A stretch of 20,799 nucleotides of DNA from CBFIJI01 sp965662885 (lineage in GTDB: Bacteria; Bacteroidota; Bacteroidia; Flavobacteriales; Flavobacteriaceae). The notes beneath the pieces were generated by a model, which searched no databases, was not told where the DNA came from, and saw only the letters and a program-made list of their open reading frames with translations. The stretch covers positions 1-20,799 of the forward strand of contig CBFIJI010000026.1 in NCBI GenBank assembly GCA_965662885.1. The letters are read 5' to 3'. Below, one piece after another: positions 14,318 through 20,799 of this stretch. How positions within the stretch are numbered: position 1 is the first letter of the stretch; every line of letters begins with the position of its first letter. The translations under genes were made by a program, and so were the position numbers.

Positions 14318-15364
14318 ATGGCAAAGAAAATCACCTTTGTTTTCAGTTTAAAAACAACGTTTGTACAGAATGACCAGCGTATCTTAGATACGCTTGGTTA
14401 CCAACGTTTATCTATCGCCTCTCCTCCAGACCGGGCAGTACTCCCTTTTATCAGGAACCGAATAGTAGAAGGAGTTAAAAGTCTTGTTTTTGTTCCACGT
14501 TCCGCAGCAGTGGTGGTGTGGTTTAATGACTATCACGCCTTTTTCCCCTTATTGTTTGCAGGGATCTTTGGTAAAAAAAGCATTCTTGTTGTTGGCGGAT
14601 ACGACGCCGTTAAGGACACATCTCTTAACTATGGGATTTTTTTAAAAAAGGGACTTCGTCAAACATTAGCACGATGGAATTACCGTTTGGCAAAACAAAT
14701 ATGGGTAGTCCATAAATCATTGGCAATAGGCTGTCCAACCGCAAAGACACATTATCAAATACAATCGGGTATTCGTATGTTTATGCCAAAATTAAAAACA
14801 CCCATTGTTGAAGTACCCACGGCTTATGATCCTGAATTTTGGAAATGTGAACAACCCAAACAGCCCAAAAGCATTTTAACGGTAGCCAACATTGGTGACC
14901 AACGAACGATGGAACGCAAAGGAATTCCTCTATTTATCCGTTTGGCCAAACGCTTGCCCGACTACACCTTTACCATTGTTGGGGTTACGTTGAACAAAGG
15001 AAAACTTCCAAAACTTCCAGTCAATATTACCTTAATGGGTCAACAAACCCCTAAAGCACTTAAGGACATTTACAGTCGCCACACCTACTATTTCCAAGGG
15101 TCTCGGATTGAAGGATTACCCAACGTCCTTTGTGAGGCGATGCTTTGCGAATGTGTACCTTTAGGCAATGCTGTTTTTGGCATTCCCGATGCCATTGGAA
15201 CAACAGGCTTTGTTTTTAATGGAGTCACCGATCTGGATTTGCTGGTTACTTTTTTGGAAACTCCGTTAAACAACCAACCCAAAGAAGCCAGAGAACGGAT
15301 TGTACACCACTATCATCAAGATCGAAGAATACAACAGTTTAAATCAGCATTAGAAAACAATTAA
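14318..15364 (+). CDS. Glycosyltransferase, GT4-like (GT-B fold)
   Basis: Predicted retaining glycosyltransferase transferring a sugar from a nucleotide donor to a cell-surface glycan or lipid carrier, 348 residues. The C-terminal Rossmann domain carries the E-x7-E motif E265-GLPNVLC-E273 (SRIEGLPNVLCEAMLCECVPLG), typical of GT4 enzymes. SILTVANIGDQRTMERKGIPLFIRLAKRLPDYTFTIVG is the usual start of that domain. The N-terminal half is more divergent and contains FGKKSILVVGGYD. There is no signal peptide or transmembrane helix. It starts 11 bp after the GH3 stop and ends 4 bp before the pyruvyl transferase start, so the three genes are probably one transcript. Sugar specificity cannot be inferred. 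Confidence 0.85.
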   Translation: MAKKITFVFSLKTTFVQNDQRILDTLGYQRLSIASPPDRAVLPFIRNRIVEGVKSLVFVPRSAAVVVWFNDYHAFFPLLFAGIFGKKSILVVGGYDAVKDTSLNYGIFLKKGLRQTLARWNYRLAKQIWVVHKSLAIGCPTAKTHYQIQSGIRMFMPKLKTPIVEVPTAYDPEFWKCEQPKQPKSILTVANIGDQRTMERKGIPLFIRLAKRLPDYTFTIVGVTLNKGKLPKLPVNITLMGQQTPKALKDIYSRHTYYFQGSRIEGLPNVLCEAMLCECVPLGNAVFGIPDAIGTTGFVFNGVTDLDLLVTFLETPLNNQPKEARERIVHHYHQDRRIQQFKSALENN

Positions 15365-15368
15365 GCTT

Positions 15369-16340
15369 ATGACACCTGCTGTATTATCCTATCCAACATC
15401 GAATAATTTAGGTGACCCTATTCAACGTATTGCGGCAGAGCATTTACTTTCTGAAACCCCTAAAGCCCTTGACCGAGATCATTTGGATCGCTACCAAGGT
15501 TCCCCTGTTCGCCTAGTAATGAATGGATGGTTTATGGAATGTCCTGAACATTGGCCACCAGCCAAAAACATTCACCCTGTTTTTATTTCTTTTCACCTTA
15601 ATCCAACGGCAGCATCGGCAATGTTATCTCCAAAGGGGATTGCCTATTTTAAAGCACACCAACCCATTGGTTGCCGGGATTATTATACCCAAACCCTTTT
15701 GGAATCTCACGGCATAAAAACATTTTTTTCAGGATGTTTGACTTTGACCTTAAGACGAGAACGTCTTGTTGCTCCAAAAACGCCCCGTTCAGGGGTGTTG
15801 GTTTTAAGTGTTCACGAACGGATGCTTCCAGAATGGAAGAGTTTAAAACAACAGTCTTTAAAGGCCCTTTTTGAAAATGCGGTTCAACTGGCTAAATATC
15901 CTTTTAAGTACATAAAGTACCGAAAAGCAAAAAACCAATTGACCACCTTTCTAGCACAACAAGACCTTCCCATTCACTACGCCTCCCAATTGGTCGCAAC
16001 AGACCAACACAACGAAGCCGAACGTCACTTATTGGCGATGGAACAGTTAGTCAACATTGCCCAAGCAGCGTATGTAATTACTTCGCGAATTCATACGGCA
16101 CTTCCTGCTGTTGCACTTGGAACTCCTGTACTTTTTCTTTCTGATGGTTTGGAACACCCCAATCAAAGTAGCCGACTTAAAGGCTTGGACCTTTTCTTCC
16201 CCATCCTTAAAACAGCCAATCTAAAACAATACGCTTTGAAAGACCTAAAGCCCAGCACAGCACACCACCCGTATGTAGCGCAGATGAAAGATCAGTTAAA
16301 GACAACCTTAAAGCTTAGAGAAAACGACCACAAGGATTAG
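15369..16340 (+). CDS. Polysaccharide pyruvyl transferase family protein
   Basis: Family members add pyruvate ketals from phosphoenolpyruvate to sugars of surface polysaccharides. The 323-residue product has the N-terminal SNNLGDPIQRIAAEHLL segment (N12-x2-G15-D16), the GCRDYYTQTLLESHGIKTFFSGCLTLTLRR segment found in the family (a GxRD loop, then the SGCLTLTL strand), and the C-terminal VITSRIHTALPAVALGTPVLFL with His242. All are diagnostic. There is no signal sequence. It overlaps nothing but sits 4 bp after the glycosyltransferase, so the pair likely builds and decorates the same glycan. The 3' end carries the promoter of purD immediately after the stop. Confidence 0.87.
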   Translation: MTPAVLSYPTSNNLGDPIQRIAAEHLLSETPKALDRDHLDRYQGSPVRLVMNGWFMECPEHWPPAKNIHPVFISFHLNPTAASAMLSPKGIAYFKAHQPIGCRDYYTQTLLESHGIKTFFSGCLTLTLRRERLVAPKTPRSGVLVLSVHERMLPEWKSLKQQSLKALFENAVQLAKYPFKYIKYRKAKNQLTTFLAQQDLPIHYASQLVATDQHNEAERHLLAMEQLVNIAQAAYVITSRIHTALPAVALGTPVLFLSDGLEHPNQSSRLKGLDLFFPILKTANLKQYALKDLKPSTAHHPYVAQMKDQLKTTLKLRENDHKD

Positions 16341-16351
16341 GGAATAGTGGT

Positions 16352-16359
16352 TATCTTTG
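16352..16359 (+). promoter_or_regulatory. -7 box of the purD promoter (TATCTTTG)
   Basis: Exact TAnnTTTG match 13 nt upstream of the purD ATG. No TTG is seen at 17-23 nt upstream. Confidence 0.5.
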
Positions 16360-16372
16360 CAAAAAAACACAG

Positions 16373-17644
16373 ATGAATATTTTAGTCCTAGGTGCCGGAG
16401 GCAGAGAACATACCTTTTGTTGGAAATTAGCACAAAGCCCCAACTGTGAACAGTTGTTTGCAGCTCCTGGAAATGCTGGAACTGCGAAGCATGCGACAAA
16501 CTTGGCCATTGGTGTTAACGATTTTGATGCCCTAAAGCAAGCCGTTTTTCAACACAAAATCAGTATGGTGATTGTGGGCCCTGAAGACCCCTTAGTTCAA
16601 GGGATTCACGATTTCTTTTTAAAGGATCCGCAATTGAAAGAAGTGGCCGTTATTGGTCCACAAAAAGCAGCAGCAACCCTTGAGGGGAGTAAAGCCTTTG
16701 CCAAAGCTTTTATGATGCGACACGGCATCCCTACAGCAGCCTATGCCCAATTTAGTGCAGCGACCTTGGAGGAAGGCTATGCTTTTTTAGCAACTCTTTC
16801 TTCGCCCTATGTTCTTAAAGCAGACGGTTTGGCTGCAGGCAAAGGAGTTCTTATTATTGACTCTTTGGAAGTGGCGAAAAAAGAATTAAAAGCCATGTTG
16901 ATGGACAGTAAGTTTGGTGAAGCTTCTAAAACAGTGGTCATTGAAGAATTCCTTAGCGGTATAGAACTGTCTTGTTTTGTTTTGACCGATGGAAAATCCT
17001 ATAAAACCCTTCCTATGGCGAAGGATTACAAACGTATTGGAGAAGGCGATACTGGATTAAACACAGGAGGAATGGGGGCTGTCTCACCGGTTCCTTTTGT
17101 TACAGAAGCCTTTCGACAAAAAATTGAAGAGCGCATCATTAAACCTACCATTGATGGACTCCAAAAGGATCAACTCCCTTTTAAAGGCTTTATTTTTATA
17201 GGTTTAATCAAGGTAGGAGACGAGCCCAAAGTCATTGAATACAATGTTCGAATGGGTGACCCAGAAACGGAAGTTGTGCTCCCACGAATAAAAAATGATT
17301 TGGCAGACCTTTTTTCTAAACTAGCTTCTGGACAGTTGGACGAGGTTGCATTGGACGTGGACTCCAGAACCGCAGTAACGGTAGTCGCAGTTTCAGAAGG
17401 GTATCCAGAGGCCTATGAAAAAGAAAAAGCAATTACAGGATTAGACAATGAAAGTGAGAGTATTGTTTTCCATGCCGGGACAAAAAATTCTGGGGCTGTA
17501 ACATTAACCAATGGAGGGCGTGTGTTAGCGGTGACATCTTTTGGAGAAAACCACCAAAAGGCTACGAAGAAATCCTACACGACTTTAAAAGATATTCGCT
17601 TTTCAGGAATTCACTACAGAAAAGATATTGGATTTGACTTATAA
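16373..17644 (+). CDS. purD: Phosphoribosylamine--glycine ligase (GAR synthetase)
   Basis: Second step of de novo purine synthesis: joins glycine to 5-phosphoribosylamine using ATP. The 423-residue product is full length. MNILVLGAGGREHTFCWKLAQSP (1-23) is the N-domain with the GGREH motif, and APGNAGT (31-37) and VGPEDPL follow. YVLKADGLAAGKGVLI is the ATP-grasp loop, LNTGGMGAVSPVPFV a catalytic region, and YNVRMGDPETEVVLPR the metal- and ATP-binding signature. The C-domain ends with the FSGIHYRKDIGFDL stretch. Its last codons overlap the stop of the convergent DUF6341 gene by 6 bp. It stands alone, not in a purine operon. No odd residues noticed. Confidence 0.97.
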   Translation: MNILVLGAGGREHTFCWKLAQSPNCEQLFAAPGNAGTAKHATNLAIGVNDFDALKQAVFQHKISMVIVGPEDPLVQGIHDFFLKDPQLKEVAVIGPQKAAATLEGSKAFAKAFMMRHGIPTAAYAQFSAATLEEGYAFLATLSSPYVLKADGLAAGKGVLIIDSLEVAKKELKAMLMDSKFGEASKTVVIEEFLSGIELSCFVLTDGKSYKTLPMAKDYKRIGEGDTGLNTGGMGAVSPVPFVTEAFRQKIEERIIKPTIDGLQKDQLPFKGFIFIGLIKVGDEPKVIEYNVRMGDPETEVVLPRIKNDLADLFSKLASGQLDEVALDVDSRTAVTVVAVSEGYPEAYEKEKAITGLDNESESIVFHAGTKNSGAVTLTNGGRVLAVTSFGENHQKATKKSYTTLKDIRFSGIHYRKDIGFDL

Positions 17645-17866
17645 AAAAGAGTGGGCACTAGGATCTTTATCCTCTTCCCCATTTTTGTCAAAGGTATTCA
17701 ACTGCTTAAGCCAATAGAAGAGTGCAACAAAACCGACGATTATAAAAAACCAATTAATAACATTGGAAATGGTCCATCCACTTTCACCTAAATTTCTTAA
17801 AATGTTAAAAGGAATAAAGAGAATTTCTTCAAACAACCAGGCGATACCCTCAAAAAAATTTTTCAT
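17639..17866 (-). CDS. Small membrane protein, DUF6341-like
   Basis: A 75-residue protein starting MKNFFEGIAWLFEEILFIPFN. The ATG at 17866 is preferred over the in-frame ATG at 17902, because a TATTTTTG -7 box (17889-17896) lies between them. One clear hydrophobic helix, NVINWFFIIVGFVALFYWLKQL (about residues 34-55), is preceded by an amphipathic aromatic N-terminus and followed by an acidic tail. I associate this N-terminal pattern and size with DUF6341 proteins of Flavobacteriia. The function is unknown. It is divergent from DUF6427 with 42 bp between starts, a pairing I recall from related genomes. Confidence 0.7.
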   Translation of the reverse strand: MKNFFEGIAWLFEEILFIPFNILRNLGESGWTISNVINWFFIIVGFVALFYWLKQLNTFDKNGEEDKDPSAHSFL

Positions 17867-17888
17867 CACAAAGAGATTAATTACATTG

Positions 17889-17896
17889 CAAAAATA
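17889..17896 (-). promoter_or_regulatory. -7 box for the DUF6341 gene (TATTTTTG)
   Basis: Exact TAnnTTTG match on the minus strand, 22 nt before the ATG at 17866, in the 42-bp divergent region shared with the DUF6427 gene. Confidence 0.45.
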
Positions 17897-17908
17897 AGAC
17901 AAAGATTC

Positions 17909-18820
17909 ATGATAGCAAAGCTATATCAAAAAACTACCTACCTCTCTGCTGCTGCAAGTGTTATTCTTTGTTTATCAATCACACTCTTCCCTTTATTTTT
18001 AGTGACGACTCCCCCTTCTAGTGGATGGGTCTATTTTGAAAAGATAAGTTTTTCTCTGGGGTATATGTTGTTGGTTTTCCTCCTATCTTTTCTTGACCAT
18101 AAATCAGGTCTTTTAGGGCTTAAAGCCATTCATTATTTGACCTTTCCACTTTTACTCCTCCTACTTCCCGAGTTCCAGTATTCCCTTGATCAGTTATACG
18201 TGTTTGCACTATTTATCTTTTTTGCAAACAGTTATACCAAAATTGCAGAAGAAAAGGAACGTTATAAACTGCTTTTTTTAATGACCTTAGTACTAACCCT
18301 TGCGTCGCTATATGATCTTAAATATGCTTTTTATTTCCCCCTTCTTCTAAGTCTTTTTGGCAAACGACAATTTATCACGGGTAAGCATATATTGGCCTTC
18401 CTTTTACCCCTCGTTTTTACCCCTTTATTTGTTTTTAGCATCATTCAGCTCTTAAAAATGGAGTCTTCTTTTACTTTTCCCACATCGGTGTCGATGACGG
18501 CCTATTTTACTACACCAATTCAAGTGTTCTGGCTATGCATAACGCTTTTTTCTTTTTTAGGATTGTTTAAAAACAAGCGGGGATCGTATAGGGGAAAGAC
18601 ACCTTATGCTTTTTATTTTATGCTGTTTATCTACTTAAGTAGCCTCTTTCTTCTTTTTATTGAAACAGATGGAACCCTAGAACAATCATTTTTAGGGATG
18701 CTTGTGGGCGCTTATTTTTTAGGCTATTTAATTGAAAACCTCGCCAAAGAATGGATCAAAGATTTCCTTCTAATTACGATATTTGGCCTCGGAATAATCA
18801 TTAAATTATATTATAATTAA
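17909..18820 (+). CDS. Multi-pass membrane protein, DUF6427-like
   Basis: A 303-residue, strongly hydrophobic protein with roughly eight predicted transmembrane helices and short loops. The only charged segments are around FLDHKSG, KIAEEKERYK, and FKNKRGSYRGKTPY. I associate it with DUF6427, a family of unknown function found next to DUF6341, DUF4254 and GT9 genes in Flavobacteriia. No catalytic motif is visible. It is followed after 16 bp by the DUF4254 gene, so the three plus-strand genes 17909-20526 are likely one operon. A transport or lipid-linked glycan role is possible from context but not supported by the sequence. Confidence 0.7.
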   Translation: MIAKLYQKTTYLSAAASVILCLSITLFPLFLVTTPPSSGWVYFEKISFSLGYMLLVFLLSFLDHKSGLLGLKAIHYLTFPLLLLLLPEFQYSLDQLYVFALFIFFANSYTKIAEEKERYKLLFLMTLVLTLASLYDLKYAFYFPLLLSLFGKRQFITGKHILAFLLPLVFTPLFVFSIIQLLKMESSFTFPTSVSMTAYFTTPIQVFWLCITLFSFLGLFKNKRGSYRGKTPYAFYFMLFIYLSSLFLLFIETDGTLEQSFLGMLVGAYFLGYLIENLAKEWIKDFLLITIFGLGIIIKLYYN

Positions 18821-18836
18821 AATTTAAAAAAGAAAA

Positions 18837-19454
18837 ATGTTAGAAGAAAAAACAAGCGAACTTGCCCTCAAAATTTTTGAAGAAGCCGTTACAAAATACC
18901 ATGTTTTGGACGATGTTGCGCAAGCTCTCGAAAATCCATACCCTCCAAAAACAATTGCTCATTTGTTTTATTTAAAAAACTGGATAGACACGGTGCAGTG
19001 GCATTATGAAGATTTGATTCGTGACCCCAATATTGACCCTGTTGCAGGAATGGAGCTAAAAAGAAAAATTGATGCCTCTAACCAAGATCGAACAGATACG
19101 GTAGAATACATCGATAGTCATTATTTGGAACAATACAAAGCGGTTACTCCTAAGGTGGAAGCCACCCACAACTCAGAAAGCCCAGCCTGGGCATTAGATC
19201 GCCTTTCCATTTTGGTCTTAAAAATTTATCATATGAAAGAAGAGGCTTATCGTGAAGATGCATCCCAAGACCACCGACAACAGTGTTTAGACAAATTAAA
19301 AGTTCTTGAATTACAACGACAGGACTTGGCTTCCGCCATTGATGCGTTGATTGAGGATATCCGACAAGGAAATAAATACATGAAGGTTTATAAGCAAATG
19401 AAGATGTACAACGACGAAGCTTTAAACCCGATTCTTTATCAAAAAAAACAATAA
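18837..19454 (+). CDS. DUF4254 family protein
   Basis: A 205-residue soluble, mostly helical protein. The stretches PPKTIAHLFYLKNWIDTVQWHYEDLIRDPNIDP, RKIDASNQDRTDTVEYIDSHY and SPAWALDRLSILVLKIYHMKEE match what I recall of DUF4254. H-x4-D/E pairs (WHYEDLIRDP, YHMKEEAYRED) could bind metal, but that is speculation. The function is unknown. It lies 16 bp after DUF6427 and 13 bp before a GT9 glycosyltransferase; DUF4254 next to GT9 is a recurring arrangement, which suggests a shared role in a surface glycan pathway. Confidence 0.82.
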   Translation: MLEEKTSELALKIFEEAVTKYHVLDDVAQALENPYPPKTIAHLFYLKNWIDTVQWHYEDLIRDPNIDPVAGMELKRKIDASNQDRTDTVEYIDSHYLEQYKAVTPKVEATHNSESPAWALDRLSILVLKIYHMKEEAYREDASQDHRQQCLDKLKVLELQRQDLASAIDALIEDIRQGNKYMKVYKQMKMYNDEALNPILYQKKQ

Positions 19455-19467
19455 AAAACACATTAGA

Positions 19468-20526
19468 ATGAAACAAGATGCACATCTTTTGGTCCTTCGT
19501 TTTTCGGCCTTAGGCGATGTAGCGATGACTGTACCTGTTCTAAGAGTGCTCTTTAAAACGTATCCCCAACTTCAAGTGACGCTAGTGAGTAGGCCGTTTA
19601 CTGCGCCGCTTTTTAGCGAATTTAAAAACCTTACTTTTTATCCCTTAGCCCTTAATGATCGCCATCGAGGGATGCTAGGAATGTATCGTTTGTTCAAGGA
19701 GTTAAATAGGCTTAACATTACGGCTGTTGCAGATCTTCATCATGTTTTAAGAACGAATTTATTAAGGGGTTTCTTTTTGGCAAGCGGGCAGTTCAAGTGG
19801 AGGTCTATCCACAAAGGGCGTAAAGAAAAAAAAGCGTTAACTCGACCAAACAACAAACAATTCCAACCCCTCACTCCAACCGTATATCGCTATGCCGATG
19901 TGTTTCGAAAGTTGGGTTATCCGCTTGACCTTGCCACCCACGATTACCCAGACACCAATTCCCTACCGTTGAAACTTCAAGAGATGGTTTTTGGAAATAC
20001 TCGTAAATGGATTGGAATTGCCCCTTTCGCCACCCATCCAGGTAAAGTCTATCCCTTAGATTTGATGCAAAAAATAGTGGGTTATTTGGACAAGGACTAC
20101 CAAGTGTTTCTTTTTGGCGCAGGGCCAAAGGAGACAAAGCAGCTGGAAATATGGGCAAAAGCCTTTAAACAGGTTTATACTACTTCAGGAAAACTGTCTT
20201 TGGAAGAACAACTTCTGTTGATGGGTCATTTGGACCTTATGGTTGCCATGGACTCTTCTAATGGACATTTGGCCGCCAATTATAACGTACCAGTCATCAC
20301 AATCTGGGGAATGACCCACCCTTTTGCTGGATTTGCTCCTTTTGGACAAAAGGAACAACAACAACTGTTGATTGATCGAGAAGCATTTCCTAAGCTCCCG
20401 TCCTCCATTTATGGTAATGTGATTCCGCTAGGTTATGAAAAAGCCTTTCAAACCATACGTCCTGAAACCGTGTTGCAAAAAATTAAAGAACAACTTGCAG
20501 CTAGACATCATCGTAATTCACCCTAA
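19468..20526 (+). CDS. Glycosyltransferase family 9 (heptosyltransferase-like)
   Basis: Predicted ADP-heptose or related sugar transferase acting on lipopolysaccharide core or another glycan at the inner membrane, 352 residues. The N-terminal domain has the GT9 start LVLRFSALGDVAMTVPVLRVL. The second domain contains GIAPFATHPGKVYPLD and ends with the family signature VAMDSSNGHLAANYNVPVITIWGMTHPFAGFAPFG, whose usual SG(x)MHLA is here SSNGHLA. No lipobox or transmembrane segment. The substrate cannot be named. The ORF overlaps the ferredoxin-domain gene on the other strand by 26 bp. Confidence 0.88.
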   Translation: MKQDAHLLVLRFSALGDVAMTVPVLRVLFKTYPQLQVTLVSRPFTAPLFSEFKNLTFYPLALNDRHRGMLGMYRLFKELNRLNITAVADLHHVLRTNLLRGFFLASGQFKWRSIHKGRKEKKALTRPNNKQFQPLTPTVYRYADVFRKLGYPLDLATHDYPDTNSLPLKLQEMVFGNTRKWIGIAPFATHPGKVYPLDLMQKIVGYLDKDYQVFLFGAGPKETKQLEIWAKAFKQVYTTSGKLSLEEQLLLMGHLDLMVAMDSSNGHLAANYNVPVITIWGMTHPFAGFAPFGQKEQQQLLIDREAFPKLPSSIYGNVIPLGYEKAFQTIRPETVLQKIKEQLAARHHRNSP

Positions 20527-20799
20527 TTGATGGGCTTGTTACTAGGGCTTGACAAGTAAGTATTAATCCCTCTTCCACCTCGTCGTCCGAAAGAATTTGA
20601 TTGGATTCCATTTTTGCACTACCGGATTCAATTCGAGCAATACAACTACAACAAACCCCACCTTGACAGGAATATGGAACGTCAATCTTTTCTTGAAGTG
20701 CAGCATCGAGAATTGTTCTCCCTTCCTTGTTGTGCAGGGAATGTTCAACCCCGTCACATACGATGGTGAGCTGGTTTTCTTCACCACCACTAATTTCCG
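20501..20799 (-). CDS. 2Fe-2S ferredoxin-domain reductase, C-terminal end (PaaE-like)
   Basis: Only the last 98 codons lie in the window; the stop TAG is at 20501-20503. The segment is a plant-type [2Fe-2S] domain: CQGGVCCSC supplies C-x4-C-x2-C, and the fourth Cys is in GLILTCQA. It ends SPSIRVNYDDV, as I recall for Bacteroidota oxidoreductases of the ferredoxin-NADP reductase/PaaE type, in which an N-terminal FAD/NAD(P) domain passes electrons to the cluster. That domain is outside the window. Electron transfer to an oxygenase is a reasonable guess, the partner unknown. It overlaps the GT9 gene tail to tail. Confidence 0.9.
   Translation of the reverse strand, partial: EISGGEENQLTIVCDGVEHSLHNKEGRTILDAALQEKIDVPYSCQGGVCCSCIARIESGSAKMESNQILSDDEVEEGLILTCQALVTSPSIRVNYDDV

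Noticed and set aside
14491..14506. TGTTCCACGT half-site in the glycosyltransferase gene as parS
   Set aside because: The left arm matches but the right arm is not GAAACA; a palindromic site needs both halves.
1..20799. CRISPR array, tRNA, rRNA or insertion sequence
   Set aside because: No regular repeat-spacer pattern, tRNA-like cloverleaf or transposase ORF was recognised by reading either strand; a tRNA scan and IS search could confirm.

Overview
The window looks like chromosomal DNA of a flavobacterium (Bacteroidota, probably Flavobacteriaceae). Three things point there: protein families typical of that group (DUF4837 lipoprotein, DUF6341, DUF6427, DUF4254, a PaaE-type reductase), Bacteroidota-style -7 boxes (TAnnTTTG) close upstream of many starts, and few Shine-Dalgarno sequences. 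Most of it is compact housekeeping DNA with both strands used and several convergent genes whose ends overlap.

Layout. 1-425 (minus) is the start of gltX, divergent from ybeY-mnmG-SAM methyltransferase (496-3681). Two parS-like 16-mers flank mnmG in inverted orientation. holB (minus) meets the methyltransferase tail to tail. From about 4809 to 8660 lies a gene-poor, visibly AT-rich stretch that looks accessory: a six-TM sensor histidine kinase with a lone receiver-domain response regulator, then an orphan gene carrying a PD-(D/E)XK nuclease-like signature between long non-coding stretches. Housekeeping genes resume at 8682: a pyridoxamine-phosphate-oxidase-like flavoprotein, pgk, a DUF4837 lipoprotein, tatA (minus), an M23 peptidase, a GH3-family acyl-amide synthetase, a GT4-like glycosyltransferase, a polysaccharide pyruvyl transferase, purD, a DUF6341 small membrane protein (minus), DUF6427 membrane protein, DUF4254, a GT9 glycosyltransferase, and the C-terminal end of a 2Fe-2S reductase (minus).

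How the genes fit together. tRNA/translation functions (gltX, ybeY, mnmG), replication (holB), glycolysis (pgk) and purine synthesis (purD) are mixed with envelope functions (M23, GH3, GT4, pyruvyl transferase, GT9). The last group suggests surface-glycan or cell-wall work, but no complete pathway is present.

The two strongest observations are the inverted parS-like pair around mnmG, and a 50-bp-period tandem duplication that shifts the frame at the 3' end of pgk and replaces its last four residues with a 36-residue tail. I found no CRISPR array, rRNA, tRNA or intact insertion sequence. No clear new multi-gene system is evident; the closest candidates are the 4.8-8.6 kb island and the GH3/GT4/pyruvyl-transferase gene set.
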